Shown in pieces: positions 1 to 12,190 of a DNA stretch of 64,000 bases. Position 1 is the first letter of the stretch, and each line of letters starts with the position of its first letter. Made by a program: the position numbers and the translations under genes. This stretch comes from Microdochium bolleyi (taxonomy: Eukaryota > Ascomycota > Sordariomycetes > Xylariales > Microdochiaceae): assembly GCA_001566295.1 (NCBI GenBank), contig KQ964257.1, forward strand, positions 372,001 through 436,000, in the 5' to 3' direction. Under the pieces are notes generated by a model, which was given only the letters and a program-made list of their open reading frames with translations, had not been told where the DNA came from and searched no databases.

Positions 1-2
1 CG

Positions 3-293
3 CAGTACACGTACGACGCCCAGGGTCATCTTGTCAGCCAGTGGGAGTCCACCAATGTGAAGACCGCACCTTCCACCACCACAGATTCGGAGAGCGATGA
101 TGGAGGTTTCTCGGCCTCCTCATCCTCGTCTCGTTGGAGTCGTACTTGGAGCTCGGGAAATAGTGAACGAGCTCACGGGGATTGCGATGAATACAAGAGA
201 GCCGACAGCCACAGACATGATGGCGATGAAACTGAGGTTCTGAAAGGTCGTGCAAACGGCCAGAAGCCCAATGGCTGGTTTTGGACGAAGTGA
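3..293 (+). CDS. 3' end of an unidentified protein-coding gene (cut by window edge)
   Basis: An open frame enters from the left edge and stops with TGA at 291-293, giving about 96 C-terminal residues. The visible part starts QYTYDAQGHLVSQWE and then becomes a hydrophilic tail rich in Ser, Asp, Arg and Thr, with a run of five Ser, ending in NGWFWTK. There is no membrane segment and no recognisable domain, so no function is assigned. The frame is open from the first complete codon, and the composition (biased, low-complexity, polar) is typical of a disordered C-terminus. It could be a terminal exon with an intron further upstream. The next gene, NOP4, converges on it from the minus strand. Confidence 0.55.
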   Translation, partial: QYTYDAQGHLVSQWESTNVKTAPSTTTDSESDDGGFSASSSSSRWSRTWSSGNSERAHGDCDEYKRADSHRHDGDETEVLKGRANGQKPNGWFWTK

Positions 294-823
294 TCCTATC
301 ATTTTAGTGTTGTTTCTTGCACATATACGCTGCCAAGGAATTGGTCTTCTTTTCTCCGGGTTATTTCTTCATTTCTATTTATTTCTCTCACTCTCTTCCA
401 TACCTATCCCCCGATGTGTAACAATATTTTCTGGATTTTCCGAGGATTTCAATACTGCCACGCCTGATTATATTGTGCTTGTTCGATGTATCGAATTCCA
501 TCTGAACATGGTGTGACGATTTATTGATTTGTGGGATAAGTCTTTTTCAACCCAGTCGAAATGTTGCAGTGGTTGCCACAAACCCTGATTTGTGCCAAGT
601 CATCATCATCTGCTACGACTGCATATCATTCGAATAGAGCTCGCCCAGGGCAACTCACTACAACTGGCTCCACACCATGCGAGACGCGAGCATTTTGTAG
701 TGACTGGGTAGCCCAAGTCTTGCATCATGGCCTCTCACTCTGTGCGCGCGATCGCGACCTGCTCTGTGATTATTCTATTCTTTCTTTTTGTCTCAAAAAC
801 AACGGACCTCCTGCTCATCCACT
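294..823. other. intergenic, between convergent gene ends
   Basis: About 530 bp, AT-richer than the flanking genes, with pyrimidine-rich stretches near 340-400. It probably holds the 3' untranslated regions of the two converging genes. No gene, tRNA or repeat was seen. Confidence 0.5.
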
Positions 824-3127
824 TCAGCCCCGCGCAGAGGCCTTCTTCTTCCTCATCATCCTCTTGCGCCCGATGATCTGCTGCTGGAAGTCGTCCTTCT
901 TGGCCTCCTCCTTGCCCTTCTTGCCGCCGGCAACAGCAGTCTTGGGGTCGGCGCCGTCTGGCTTGCTTCCGGCGTCTCCCTTGCTCGGCTTCTTGCCCTT
1001 CTTGTTGGACACGGCGAAGTCCTTGCCCTTGGGCAGGCCTCCCTTCTTGCCACCGTCTCTGTTGTCCCTCAAGAAGCCGCCGCCGTTTCTGTTGTTGTTG
1101 TTGTTGTTGTTGTTATTGTTGTTGCTGTTGTTGGCATTGTAGTTGTTGCCGCTGCTGGCGCCGCCACTGGTGAACTTGCTCTGCAGGTCCCTCCTGCGCG
1201 CCACGACATTGGCATTCTCGATCGCGAACTCGACAATCAGGCGCTGCGATTTGCCGGCCTTGTTCTTGAGCGCGTGGCCGTTGAGCCAGCGCAGGCCCAT
1301 GAGCGCCATGCGGTGCGTGTAGAACTCGATGAAGCCGTAGCCGCGGGACTTGCTCGCGCCGTCGAGCTCCTCGACCTTGGAGCCCTGCTGGTTCTCGTAG
1401 ATGATCTTGGTCTGCTTGACCACGCCCTTGCCCTGCTCGCGGCGCTTCGCGTCGGCGTCCTTGTCCTCCTCGCACCGCGTGAGCTCCTCGCGGGACAGCG
1501 GGGAGCGCTTGCCCTCCTTGACGTCGGTCGCGAAGCCCACGATCGACTCGCGCGCCAGCGCCTTGAGGGACTTGGAGTCCATCTCGCGCGGCAGGTTGCG
1601 CACCGCGAGACGCGTGAGACTGAGGTGAAGGCTCGGGTTGCCCTGGATGAGCTTCTTGCGCTGCGCGGCGCTCTGGTCGCGGATCTGCACCTCGGACGGG
1701 GTGAGCAGCCTGTGCAGCGCCGAGTCGTGCGGGATCTGGCCCTCCGCGAGCAGGTAGAGGCGGCGCTTATCCCTGTCCTTGCCGCCGCGCGCGGCGACGC
1801 CGGCGTCTGCGAGGCGGGTTGCCTCATCCTTGCTGACCGCCTGGGAGACCTGCAGGACGCGGCCATCGATGGTGTACCGACCTTCAGGGTCCTTGCGCTC
1901 GTCCTGCAGGATGGATTTCTTGCCGGCGGTGGTGTTGGGTTGTATTCTGGGGGCGCCGCGCAGACAGTCCTTGTACTCGTCCGCCTTAGCGAAGCACACG
2001 AAGCCAGTGCCCGCCGGCCTGTCAGCGGCTCGGTCCATGACAATTCGGGCGTATCTGATGGTGCCGAATTGTTCGAAGTGCGCCTTCAGGTCTGCGTCCG
2101 TTGTGCTAAAGGGCAGATTGCGCACGAATACGGTTGTGCTGTTGTCTGTGGAGAGTTGCTTCGGTGGTGTCTTCTCGCCCTCTTCGTCCTCATCTTCGTC
2201 CTCGTCTTCGTCCTTGTCGTCCTCATCCTCCATGTTGCCCATGTGTTTCTTCATGAAGTTCCTCAAATCCTCGTCTAGTTGGTCGTCGGGATCTTTAGGC
2301 GCGTTGTCCTCCGCAGCGAACTCGTCTGCATCGTCCGCTTCGTCCTCGACCTCCTTCTCCTCTTTCTGAGCTTTTGACTTCTTCTTGCTCTTCTTCTTCG
2401 CGTCCTTCTCCTCCGCCTCATTGTCATCGCTGGCGTTCTGCTTCTGCCATTGGTTCTTGTCAACAGCCCAGTCAACAGCTATTGTCCTCCCATCGATCTC
2501 CTTGCCGTTGAGCATCTCCATTGCCTTCTCGGCATTCTTGTGGCCGCGCATAGTGATGAAGCCGAAGCCAGCCAGCTTGCCCTTATCGGAAGGTAGATCG
2601 GCGTATTTGACTTTGCCGAAGCCTTGGAAGAGGGCGCCAAGCTGGTCACCCTTCTTGATACTCCATGGCAAGTTCCTGATGATCAGCTTGGGCGCTTTCC
2701 GAGCCTCAGCGAGCTCGGCTTGCCGCTGCTCCTTCTTGGCAACTGCCACGGTCTGCGCCTCGCCGGTCTTGCGGTGTCTCGCCTCGGCGATCTCGAGGAG
2801 CATGGCGCGGCCATCGAGCTTGTGCTTGTTGAGCTTCTCCTTGGCCTCCTTGGCATCGTCGGCGTCGGTGAACGTGACGAAGCCATAGCCTCGCGACTCC
2901 TTGGTCTTGGGATCGGTGATGACGTGGGCGTGCTTGACGGGGAAGTGTTGCGAGAAGAACTCGGTCAGGGACTCGGGTGTCGCTGTGGGCGCGAGTGAGC
3001 GCACGAAGAGCGATCGGCTGGCCTCGACTCGGGTCTTCTTGGAAGGCGGTTCGGAAGGTGTCTCGATGTCGCCGGTCGATGCCGTGGCCGTGTCGGCCGG
3101 CTGGGCCCTCTCTCTTTTGCCTCCCAT
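824..3127 (-). CDS. NOP4: Nop4-like nucleolar RNA-binding protein (ribosome biogenesis)
   Basis: This single-exon gene encodes 767 residues. It carries RNA-recognition motifs in the order expected for Nop4/RBM28, a nucleolar factor needed for 60S subunit maturation and rRNA processing. RRM1 lies at about 38-115, with RNP2 LFVRSL and RNP1 RGYGFVTF. RRM2 lies at about 145-225 (LIIRNLPW, GFGFITM), followed by a long acidic/lysine-rich linker at about 230-320. RRM3 (VFVRNLPF, GTGFVCF) and a degenerate C-terminal RRM4 (LAVRNLPREM, RGYGFIEF) follow. The tail contains a poly-Asn run and then Lys/Gly-rich nucleolar-type basic sequence. The start ATG at 3127 gives MGGKRERAQ, and the length fits fungal homologues. 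It is divergent from the condensin gene, with a 635-bp shared promoter region. Confidence 0.93.
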   Translation of the reverse strand: MGGKRERAQPADTATASTGDIETPSEPPSKKTRVEASRSLFVRSLAPTATPESLTEFFSQHFPVKHAHVITDPKTKESRGYGFVTFTDADDAKEAKEKLNKHKLDGRAMLLEIAEARHRKTGEAQTVAVAKKEQRQAELAEARKAPKLIIRNLPWSIKKGDQLGALFQGFGKVKYADLPSDKGKLAGFGFITMRGHKNAEKAMEMLNGKEIDGRTIAVDWAVDKNQWQKQNASDDNEAEEKDAKKKSKKKSKAQKEEKEVEDEADDADEFAAEDNAPKDPDDQLDEDLRNFMKKHMGNMEDEDDKDEDEDEDEDEEGEKTPPKQLSTDNSTTVFVRNLPFSTTDADLKAHFEQFGTIRYARIVMDRAADRPAGTGFVCFAKADEYKDCLRGAPRIQPNTTAGKKSILQDERKDPEGRYTIDGRVLQVSQAVSKDEATRLADAGVAARGGKDRDKRRLYLLAEGQIPHDSALHRLLTPSEVQIRDQSAAQRKKLIQGNPSLHLSLTRLAVRNLPREMDSKSLKALARESIVGFATDVKEGKRSPLSREELTRCEEDKDADAKRREQGKGVVKQTKIIYENQQGSKVEELDGASKSRGYGFIEFYTHRMALMGLRWLNGHALKNKAGKSQRLIVEFAIENANVVARRRDLQSKFTSGGASSGNNYNANNSNNNNNNNNNNNRNGGGFLRDNRDGGKKGGLPKGKDFAVSNKKGKKPSKGDAGSKPDGADPKTAVAGGKKGKEEAKKDDFQQQIIGRKRMMRKKKASARG
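1090..1134 (-). repeat. trinucleotide repeat coding for poly-Asn in NOP4
   Basis: An imperfect GTT repeat on the plus strand (AAC/AAT codons on the coding strand) encodes about 14 Asn, with one or two substitutions, near the Nop4 C-terminus. It keeps frame, so length changes would alter only the Asn tract. Confidence 0.8.
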
Positions 3128-3762
3128 CTTCGTGACGGCTGGTGGTGTATGGCTGAGTTGTGAAATGCTGAGGGGGCTATGAGAGGTGGCTCAGTAGAAA
3201 GACTGACACCAAGATCGCTGGCAAAAGACCACTGCAGCTCGTCTGCCAGGCGCAATCCAGGCTCTGCTTGAAGAAAAATAAAGTGGAGCGCAGGGTCCCG
3301 ATTAGATAGCGTGCCTCTGAGCCTTGAACTGCCTTCGCCCAGGATGGTGGGGCCGTCTTGTGTGCAGCCTCCAAATCGATGAGTCAGCCGATCGCATTCT
3401 CGGTTGCCCCAGCAGCATGCGCTCCCGCCCAATCGCGGGGCAGATCGGCTTTCCGTTTATTGACTTGAATGACCCCCCATTGTTTGGTTCAGGGTGCTTA
3501 GCGTGCGGTGAGCATAACACCACCATCCAGCGGCTGCAGCCTCTCTTTCGCGACACCCCCGTCACCAACTTTCACCCCGCCTTGTTTTCTTTGGCTACAC
3601 TTCAAGACTGTAAGCAGTCCGTCCATACCTAATCGACTGAAAAATCCGGTCGTCTTTTTCTTTCAACGAGCCGACGAAGCCACAAATCCAAGAGTGGCCT
3701 CAGAGTCACAGACCGACAACCCCGCGACTAACACCAACAGCACCACAACAACATACATCACA
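3128..3762. other. shared divergent promoter region of NOP4 and condensin subunit 3
   Basis: 635 bp between two divergent start codons. The frame upstream of the condensin ATG stays open back to 3508, but that frame has no ATG before 3763, so it is read as 5' leader. No other gene was seen. Confidence 0.6.
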
Positions 3763-6700
3763 ATGCCCGGCAGAGTCGCCAGGTCATCGCGGACAACTGG
3801 CGCGTCGCGCGCCGCTGCCGCATCCAATGTCGACATCCCCGACGAAGGTCCAGACTCGACCCTCCGCACACAAGTCGGCGCGGTTTTCCGCGACGCCCAG
3901 AAGACGACAGCATCACACAGGAAGCTTGTTGTAAACCTGCGCAAGATCCACGAGTCCTGCTGCTACGAACCAACGAGACCGAACAAAAACCAGGCGCAAA
4001 GCGAGGACTTCGACGAGAATGACTTCAACCGCGAGTTCGTCAGATGCGTCATGCGATCAATGCCCGTCAAGAAGAGCGAGAGTGTTGGCGACAAGACAAT
4101 ACGTTTCGTTGGCTTGTTCCTTCGACACGCAAACGACAAAGACAATGAGATGCTAGGAGAGGAGGATGCTGATGCTAGCACCATGCCCGAAACACCCAGC
4201 ACAAGACTGACGACAAAACTCATGGAATCAGTACTGCCTTTGCTCATGGCTAAGGACAAGCTGGCTCGCTTCCGATCAACACAGCTGATCTCACACATCA
4301 TCAACTCGCTGGACGCTATCGACGACGATCTGTTCCAGAAACTGCGACAGGGCCTGCTTAAGCGCATCCGCGACAAGGAAGCCATGGTGCGCGCGCAGGC
4401 GGTACTCGGTCTTGGACGGCTAGCCGGCAACCAGGTTGAAGGCATGGCCAACTCGGACGATAGCGACGACGATGTTGAGACAGGCCTCCTCGAGAAACTT
4501 CTTGAGGTTCTCCAGAATGATCCGAGTGCCGATGTGCGCCGGTCGCTCCTGGTCAATTTGCCTATCCTGCCAAACACGCTCCCATACTTACTGGAGCGTG
4601 CCCGTGACTCAGATGCGCAGACGCGTCGTGCCGTCTACTCAAGACTCCTTCCTGCGTTGGGAGACTTCCGCCACCTGTCACTCTCTATGCGAGAGAAGCT
4701 CTTGCGATGGGGTCTGCGCGACAGAGATGAAAACGTCCGCAAGGCTGCTGGCAGGTTGTTCCGTGAACGCTGGATAGAGGACTGCGTTGGAATGGACCAG
4801 CCTGCCGACGGCGATCGACCTGCAGAAGCGGCTCCTGTCAGCTTCGATGGTCTACTCGAGCTGCTTGAGCGCATTGACGTTGTCAACTCTGGCGTTGAGA
4901 ACGGTGTTGCACTGGAGGCGATGAAAGGCTTCTGGGAGGGGCGGCCTGACTATCGCGAAGCCGTGGCCTTTGATGACCAGTTCTGGGAGACCCTCAGCGC
5001 CGAGTCTGTCTTCATGGCGCGCAGCTTCAACGAGTTCTGCCGTACTGAAGGCAACCGGAAGTACGAATCGCTGCTCGAGGAGAAGCTGCCCGAAGTCACC
5101 AAGCTCGCCTTCTTCCTTGAGCGCTACCTCAACGTCCTGATAGAAGCCATTAGGAAAGTCAACAACCAAGACAACATGGATGAAGACGAGGAAGAGGAGG
5201 ATACAGTCGAGCAGGAGTTCATAGTGGAGCAGCTGCTGCATATTGCGCTCACTCTGGACTACTCGGACGAGGTCGGCCGCCGGAAGATGTTTGCCCTGCT
5301 TCGGCAGTCTTTGTCCATTGCCGAGCTCCCAGATGAGGTCACCAAGCTTACGGTCGAGGTCCTGAGGGGCCTGTGCGCACCCGACAATGCTGGAGAGAAG
5401 GAATTCTGCAGCGTAGTGCTCGAGTCTGTGGCGGATATCCACGACACCTTGATCGATGAAGACAACATCGACGATGACGAGAGCTTCCACTCGGCGCGAT
5501 CTGAGGTGAGCCGAGACAGCACACCAACACGGGGAAAGAAGAAGGGCGGCGAGCTTAGCGAAGAGGAAGCTCGTGAGAAGGCCATCAAGGAGATCATGAT
5601 CAACATGAAGTGCCTTCACGTCGTTCAGTGCATGCTGACGAGCGTGGAGGGCAACCTCCAGCAGAACGACCACCTGGTCGCCATGCTTAATAACTTGGTC
5701 GTGCCGGCGGTCCGCAGCCATGAAGCGCCGGTGCGAGAGCGTGGCTTGGTCTGCCTGGGTCTCTGCGCTCTGCTTGACCGAGCCCTTGCCGAGGAAAACC
5801 TGACTCTGTTCATGCACTTCTACAGCAAGGGCCATGCTGCGCTCCAGATTACCGCCATTCAGATCCTGACAGATATTCTCAATGTGCACGGTGCACAGCT
5901 TCTGTCGGCGAACCCAACACTTCTCAAAGTCTATGTCAAAGCACTGCGTTCAGGCACGAAACATCCAGAAGTCCAGGGAGCAGCCGTCGTCGCAGTCTCC
6001 AAGCTGCTCCTCGGACGCGTTGTCACGGACCGGGACACGTCTGGAGAGCTCCTCAAGACTCTGATCGTGGCCTACTTCGACCCAGCTACTGCAGAGAACC
6101 AAGCAGTCCGACAAGCGCTCAACTATTTCCTGCCTGTCTTCTGTTTCTCCCGGACAGAGAACCAGGACCTGATGCAATCTGTTGCCCTCGATGCCCTGCA
6201 CACCTTGTACAATGTGCGCGAAGGTCTCGACGACGATGACATCGATGTTAACGAAGAGATGGCCAGTCTAAACTCGATCGGCTCGTGCCTGGTGGACTGG
6301 ACAGATCCCCGCAAGTGCTTCACGCCAGGCATGGACATGGACGCTGACAAGCGCAACGTCAACGGCGACGTGCACCTCGAGTTCGCGCGGGATATTCTTG
6401 AAAAGCTTGACAGCAACTTCAGCAGTAAGTGATTCCAGGCCACAATGACGATTTGAGTGCCAGCAAGCTAACAACATGCCACAGAGGAGGAGAAAAAGAC
6501 AATCGCGCCGCTGCTTGGCAAGCTGTACATCTCGCCAGGCTCATCGGAGGAGAAAATTCGCGAGCTCTACGCCGAAGCCAACGCTGCGGTCGACGACAAT
6601 CTGTTGACAGACGCGACAGGTCGCAATGCGCTGTACAAGCTGCACGTGAGCCTGGGCAAGATCGTCAACTCCTATACAGAGCAGGACAGAGCATCGACTG

Positions 6701-6927
6701 CGCCCCGGAGGACGGCCAGCCGCAGCGTATCTGCGGCGCCGTCGGGCTCGGTGCTTGGCGACGAGGATCGAACGATCACAGGTGATGAGCCTACTGTGGT
6801 GGCTGTGCAGCCTCGTATCGAAGAGGAGGTGACGGATGATGATCACGACATCTCTGAAGCTGCATCGAGCCGGCGAGGATCGGTGGTGGACGACATGTTG
6901 ACGGACGAAGGGGAGATGGGTCAGTAG
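3763..6927 (+). CDS. YCG1: condensin complex subunit 3 (CAP-G/Ycg1/Cnd3 family)
   Basis: Two exons, 3763-6424 and 6485-6927, flank a 60-bp intron (GTAAGT donor, GCTAAC branch site, ACAG acceptor), giving 1034 residues. The protein is a HEAT-repeat solenoid. The N-terminal part (about 25-330) has the segment shared by Cap-G proteins, including FVRCVMRSMPVKKSE and repeated 'RAQAVLGLGRLAG'-type helices. An acidic linker lies near 470 (DNMDEDEEEED). The Cnd3 C-terminal domain then includes EQLLHIALTLDYSDEVGRR. Condensin HEAT subunits bind the kleisin and DNA and drive mitotic chromosome compaction in the nucleus. The start was chosen at the first ATG of the frame (MPGRVARSS); the upstream open frame lacks ATG. 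The C-terminus is Ser/Asp-rich and probably disordered. It converges with the ABC transporter 153 bp downstream. Confidence 0.93.
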
Positions 6928-7080
6928 ATGCCGTGAATGTTCTTTTTGACATGATTCTGCAGAAATAGCGCTGCCCGAGTTTACATAATTTAACGATGCC
7001 CATGAACCTCGACCCGTTGACTGCCACATCGTTCAAGTTACGAGAACTTGTTTTGCACTGCCCAGCATGCAGTGCTACTG

Positions 7081-10000
7081 TTACTCCTCCTCAGTGCTCA
7101 TCAAGGCACTTGGATGGCCAATTTCGGCTACGGTGCCCCCATCCATGACAACGACTTGATCGAATGCATGCCGCACAACGTCGTCGACCTGATGTGTCAC
7201 GACAATTACTGTCCAGGCGTGGAAGTGCTTGTCGATGAGTTGGTAGATTTTGTTTGTAGTGTTAGGATCCAGACTATCATACCACGCAAGAAGATTAACC
7301 TCGATACTTTACTCTCTGTGACTTGCGGACAGCAGGTCTCATCGTAGAAGCAGACAACTCACCTGCTCGTCGCCTCGTCGAGAAGAAGCACCCTACCGGT
7401 CCCCCGACGGAGCAGCACGCGTGCAAGACCGAACAACTGCCGCTCCCCGCCGCTGAACCACGTCGGCTCAATCTCTACATCCAGGCCGCCGTGAGCATGT
7501 ACAACTTCAGCAAGGCCGACCTCCTCAAGAACTTCCAACATGAGTACCCCACTCTCTGCACCATGATGGTGGTCGTACGGGTCCAAGTTCTGTCTGATGG
7601 TGCGCCCTGTGAGGAGCAGTGCGTCCTGCGGCATGGCGACGACGAGTTCTCGGACAGTGTCGATTTGGATTTGAGCGATGTCGCGTCCATCCAGGGTGAT
7701 TGTGCCGTGGTCAAGGTCCATCAAGCGCAGAAGGGCATCAAGGAAGGTTGACTTGCCACATCCAGTACGGCCACAGATGGCGGTCTTGGTACCAGGCTTG
7801 AAGTACAAGCAGATATTTCTCAAGACCTGATGTCCGCAGCGTGAGGCAGATACACCATGAAACTCAACGGCGCCACGAACTGGTTGGTCGGCTTCCTCCG
7901 GATCATCATCGGACAATGCAACCGGCTCCGGGGGCGTGCTGGCGACGTACTTCCTGACTCTGTCCACGGCACCCAGAGACGTCTCGAGATTCGTCCAGTG
8001 CGTGATGAGCTGGCTCAGCGTCTGCCCGAAACCCATGACACTGACCAGCCCGACGCCTAGGTATCCAACATCGATACTCTCCCGCTGCGACACCGCGACA
8101 CCGACCAACAACGTCGCCAGCGCGGTGGTGATCAAATCGAGGACAAGGTTGAGCCACCGCTGGAGACAGTACAGCAGATAGTGCGGCTTCTGCGACGCAT
8201 CGAGGATGCCCATGTTCCTCTCTACCATTGGTGTATTCCACGCCATGGCACGAATCGTCACGCGGCCTTCGTAGCACTCGCTGAAGTGCGTGAGCAGTGG
8301 GACCTTGGCCTCGAGGTCGAGAACGCGCAGCTGGCGAGACGTGCGGAGATATACGCGCTGGACAAGGTACACTGCCATCCCGACAAAGGGGATGGATGCG
8401 GCGAGGTATCCGCTTGAGAGACATGTGAGTGCTGCTTCGGCGATGGTTGAGGCGAGTTTCTCACAGGTCAAGAGGAAGCTCAGTGGGAGGGGGAGGTCAA
8501 TCAGGTTGAGGTCGCCGGCGAATCTGATAACGGACGTGTCAACCCTGAGCAACGAAGGACGCCGATGCACCTACAGATTGAGAACTTCTCCGGTGTCTTT
8601 CCTGGAGAAGAAGTCCATGTGCGCACTGCGAGTATGTCAGTACCGGCGCCACAGCGCGAAATCGAGGACCTCAACTCCAGTCTCACCTTAAGATAGGCAC
8701 CATGCTTGCATGAAACTTACGGCCGACATGTGGAACAATCTTGAGGAAAAAGAAGCTGCACTTGTAAGCCACTAGAGATGAGCAAATCAATCGCGGAAGC
8801 GGTACTCACGAGGTCTCCATGCCGATAGCTACGATGTTCAACGTTGCGAGCAGTCCGTAAATGCCGACCCGCACACCCAGGGGTCGATCAGACCCTGAAC
8901 TTTGGGTGGCCCAGAACTTGAGCCAGAGCGCTACCGATCATCGGGCTCTGGTCAGCAAATCTACAGAACCTCTTCCAAGAGGGGTGTATTGGCGACCAGA
9001 CCCTCTGCACAATGGTCACCAAATTGGACAACTTACTTTGACCGACGGAGCACCCGACAAGCAGTGCAATCATGGCGATGAACGCGACAAGTCGTATGTT
9101 GCCTATCAAGCTCATGTAATAAGCAAGCGAGGACTTTCGAGGCTCTACATCAGTGTTCAAGTCGGCTTGTCGTCGAGTGTGAGGTGCGTCGGTAACATTG
9201 GTAGCCTTGCTCAGTCCCGAAGTCTTGGGTGCCTGTCGTTGCTGGGAGGCTGCCGGGCAATCATCACGGTGTCCACTCGTACTCGTGGTCTCATGTTGGG
9301 TGTCTGTTTGGGCGGTAATTGTTGACCTGCAAGTTTTTCGTGGGCTCTCAGAAAACATTCTACCTTGTCTGAGGGTGATGACCTCGTCGGCGTAGGAGGC
9401 CCAAGAGGCTACACGAAGTGTTCTCATTAGCTTGCGAGCCCCTCGACCGATAACATAATCAAGGTGTGGCGCACTGTTTTGAGATGCCCAGAGAACTGCT
9501 CTCTGTTCTCTTCGAAGAAATCCATTCTTTCCGAGAAGAGACTCTGCTACTTTCTTGGCAGTGTTCTTGTCCAATGCTGAGAAGCTGTCGTCCAACAAAA
9601 CGAGCCTTTTCGGGCTGTAGATAGCTCGAGCGAGGCTCTGTCCTCGAAACGCAAACCTCGATTTAGTGGCTGCAGACTGCAAAAGTGGACTTGCGTATGT
9701 GTTGACTTACAAGTCTCTGCCTCTGCCCACCTGAAAGTCGTGAGCCTCCACTCCCCGCGAACGTGCGATCGCCCTCTGGCATCCGCGCAAAGTCCTCGGC
9801 CAGCTGACACACTGCAACCACCTCGGCGTACCGGGCCCCGTTGTCATCAGAGCTTCCAATGATGACCTCTCGGAGCGTCAGGTTGGGAATCCAGGGTTCC
9901 TGGGCGCTGTACGAGATCTTGCTCGGTGACGTGCGCGTGATCTGCCCAGTGGCCACATAACTCTCTCCCAGAACTGACAGGAGCAGCATTGATTTGCCGC

Positions 10001-12190
10001 ACCCAACTGGTCCCGTGACCAGTGTTACACTTCCAGGTGTGATATCCAGGCTCATGTCTATCAGGACTGGCTCGTTGACGCCTTTAGTCCAGCGAAATGA
10101 GCAGGCTTGCATGCGGACCAAAGACTCGTCAGCGATACATCCGTCCATAGACTGTGTGGTGGCGGACTCCCCAGGTTCATTCTGGCCAAGAAATTGTTGG
10201 ATACGGTTGAGGCAGGTCAAGGCGGAAGTGATGTTGATGCTCGCCGCCACGAGTTCCGCAATCGGCGCGATCAGGATCGACAAAAGTGACAGAGAAGTAA
10301 AAGCCAGCACAACGTCGAAAGTGGCGTCACTTTCGACGCTGATAGCCTGTATAATGGCGAAAGCAGCAAAAGTGAGAGCTGGACTGAGCATCGCTGGGAT
10401 ATTGCCTGATACACAGTCAGCATCGTGATCTACGCAGGAAACTTCCTGTGAGTCATGTCGACCGAGCATGAGGCCTTACCGACAACGATATTCGCTATCT
10501 GGAGCTTCCTGAAGGACTTCTGCTGTTGGATTTCGTTGTCCCTAGTCTGAAGCAGGTTCTGATTCGCAGCGCTCTGCAAGCCTGACATTCTGACTGCTAT
10601 GATCTGGGCAAGGATGTTCGAGGTCATGCTAACTCGGTCCTGAATGCTCTTCATCCATTTTGCTTGACGTTTTGGGATCTTCTTGCTGATTCCAGCCGCA
10701 GCTAGGCCGCACACTACGAAGTGATGATCAGCTCGCGCACGACACTGGTGTTCGAATAACCTCAGACGTACCTATCGCCACAAGAGCTGGCGCAATGACG
10801 GCAATTTCGATGTATGATGACAATATCCACAGTCCGAGCCCCACCTGGACAACGTTAGGAGCAATGGCAAGCGACCACTGCAGCGTGTGAGATATCCTGT
10901 CGATCTCTGTGCTCATCAAAGTGACGGGCTGCGCGCCACTGCGGCCTTCGGAAGCATGCACCGCGAGGGCGGACTGAAAGATCATCCCGATCAGAGCGCC
11001 ACGAACCATTGTCAGGAAACGGAACGTGAGATGTTGTGACCAGAGGGTCATGATCTGTTTCCGTAAACACAGTCGTCAGCATCGGCCCATGAAGAGAAAA
11101 CCGTCTTGCCACTGACCGTGAGGAGTAGGTAGGTCAAGGCTGTCGCCGCTATCAAGCAGTAGCCATAGTACCAGGGAAGGTCATCCTGTTCTTGCATATA
11201 CGACAAGATGGCGCGGATAAGGAGCGGCTGTACTATGGAGCAGGCGACCAGACCCAGCCTCGGCACATGCACCAGCACCAGCGTGAACTTGAAAGCACTC
11301 GCAAGTGCTACTGCAAGCCGTCCACGTTGAGAGTTAGGAGTCCTTGCCCAAGTCAACTGTAGCTGTTTTGTAACAGCCTCACCAGATAGATCGAGGTCGA
11401 TCGCCTGTAAGTCGTTGATGGTCAGGTGTGATTTGTAACCGAGTGAGAACAAAGGGTTGAGCCAAAACATGAACGTCCGACCGAAGAAGCCACTCCGCTC
11501 TTCAGCCGTCGACACGTTAGGCCTGTGGTCACCATCTTGTGGTAAGACTTTGGTTTCTGATTCGCAGATTAGAGCAGCGAGCTTCAGTGCAGCGGATGAT
11601 GTCTGGACTGCTGCCAAGGCCACAGCACGACTCCCGTGGTCAGGTGCCATCCAAATCGTCCACGACGTTCTCAGGAGCACTGCATCGAGCAGTAATGACA
11701 TGGAGAGCGCGATCTGGACGACCAAGGAAGGTCCTGGTGTTCGGCCATGCTCCACGTATGAAGTTACGGCGAGGCACAAAGTTGTAATTAGTGCCGCACA
11801 TTTCGCTCCGATTGCCAGCCCTTCTGAGCCTTGGTTCATGTCCTCGGCGGAGGTGGCAGAGAGTATGACCTCAGCCAGTTGAACCAGTGACAAGACCGTG
11901 AAGAGGATCTGCCCGTCAAAGACGTTAGCTACCATCGGGATGAATCGCGTACTCCGGGCTCAGAAAGGAACACCTCTCACCGTCTTCACAGATAATTTCA
12001 GCGAGTCTGGATATATGATGGCCTTCGATAGTAGAGCTCTCGCTCGGGACAACGCCAGCGGCGCAAACACAACACCGGGTAATATCTGGAAGATGGCATA
12101 TTGGAAGGTCAGAGTGAAGTCGAAATCTCGGCAGGCGGGGTTCGTCGTCCCCAGGCTCGGCCCGAATGTCGCATCCGCCTCACATGCCAT
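7081..12190 (-). CDS. ABCC-type (MRP-like) full-length ABC transporter
   Basis: Twelve exons on the minus strand: 12190-11981, 11908-11117, 11054-10772, 10713-10480, 10405-9711, 9637-9475, 9408-9037, 8930-8810, 8755-8687, 8625-8575, 8523-7363 and 7273-7081. Spliced length is 4344 nt, 1447 residues, in frame throughout; introns are 51-106 bp. An N-terminal hydrophobic TMD0 is followed by TMD1, NBD1, TMD2 and NBD2. NBD1 has Walker A GPVGCGKS, signature LSGGQRQR and Walker B LVLLDD (Asp instead of the catalytic Glu, as is usual in ABCC NBD1). NBD2 has GRTGCGKST, signature FSGGERQ and LLLDEATSSLD. This subfamily exports conjugated or bulky small molecules across the plasma or vacuolar membrane. 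The linker after NBD1 is polar and its exact splicing is the least certain part. The substrate cannot be read from sequence. It could serve the RiPP-like locus to its right, but that is speculation. Confidence 0.9.

Noticed and set aside
788..2278. 496-codon plus-strand frame across NOP4
   Set aside because: Antisense shadow of the GC-biased NOP4 coding sequence; rich in Leu/Val/Ala with no domain, while the minus strand has clear RRMs.
3508..3762. 85-codon N-terminal extension of condensin subunit 3
   Set aside because: Open frame without an ATG (begins at GTG); family similarity starts after the ATG at 3763.
8701..8740. Possible intron starting at GTAAGT in ABC transporter exon (revcomp near 8715-8720)
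   Set aside because: Reading through this donor gives the conserved TMD2 segment (KFHASMVPILSAHMDFF) after using the next donor at 8686; splicing here breaks the frame.
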